Origin: an uncultured Anaerococcus sp.
GTDB taxonomy: Bacteria > Bacillota_A > Clostridia > Tissierellales > Peptoniphilaceae
NCBI GenBank assembly: GCA_902488555.1
Contig: CABTWT010000012.1
Span: 1 to 19,124, forward strand
Direction: 5' to 3'
DNA: 19,124 bases
Part shown: in pieces, positions 19,102-19,124 of the stretch
Layout of the letters: every line of letters begins with the position of its first letter
Position numbering within the stretch: position 1 is the first letter of the stretch
Translations under genes and position numbers: made by a program
The notes under the pieces: model-generated
What the model was told of the DNA's origin: nothing
The model's database searches: none
What the model saw: the letters and a program-made list of their open reading frames with translations, nothing else

Positions 19102-19124
19102 AGATCGGAAGAGCACACGTCTGA
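19102..19124. other. Illumina TruSeq adapter remnant at right contig end
   Basis: The last 23 bases match the TruSeq adapter (AGATCGGAAGAGC and onward). They fuse to the truncated pcrA frame. Together with the left end they form a 24-base inverted repeat (4-27 and 19101-19124) that is a library artefact and not a mobile-element end. Confidence 0.97.

Overview
The window is an AT-rich (about one-third G+C by eye), gene-dense stretch of a low-GC Gram-positive chromosome. Gene order and protein style (pcrA-ligA-gatCAB, glmU-prs-pth-mfd-prsA, an alr-ndoA pair, an NAD-dependent ligase) point to Bacillota. My best guess is an anaerobic coccus of the Tissierellia/Peptoniphilaceae type such as Anaerococcus or a relative. 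That placement is inference, since no rRNA gene is present. Both ends carry Illumina TruSeq adapter sequence (1-26 and 19102-19124), so this looks like a complete assembled contig whose terminal genes are cut by the contig edge.

Layout, read along the minus strand from the right. Operon A is pcrA' (partial), ligA, gatC, gatA, gatB, an intrinsic-terminator-like hairpin, an MtaD-type amidohydrolase, an acpS-nnrD fusion gene, alr, and ndoA (mazF family). It ends at a strong bidirectional terminator near 9803-9843. murC lies alone on the plus strand (8392-9795) and converges on that terminator. Operon B starts from the divergent 121-base region between murC and rpiB and runs leftward: rpiB, deoD, glmU, prs, pth, mfd and a truncated prsA-like lipoprotein gene. 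Genes within each operon are packed with overlaps or gaps of a few bases; the exceptions are 66 bases between rpiB and deoD and 28 bases holding the hairpin between gatB and the amidohydrolase gene. No gene-free stretch exceeds about 120 bases. I see no tRNA, rRNA, CRISPR, insertion sequence, prophage or other mobile element.

Functionally this is mostly housekeeping: DNA repair and replication (PcrA, LigA, Mfd), translation quality and aminoacyl-tRNA synthesis (GatCAB, Pth), cell-wall precursor supply (GlmU, MurC, Alr), ribose-phosphate and purine salvage (RpiB, DeoD, Prs), metabolite repair and ACP activation (AcpS-NnrD), protein export folding (PrsA) and an mRNA interferase (NdoA).

I found no clear undescribed multi-gene system. 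The points most worth a second look are the AcpS-NnrD single-chain fusion, NdoA directly overlapping alr with no antitoxin gene between them, a terminator-like hairpin just before an amidohydrolase gene that lacks a Shine-Dalgarno sequence, and the adapter-derived ends.
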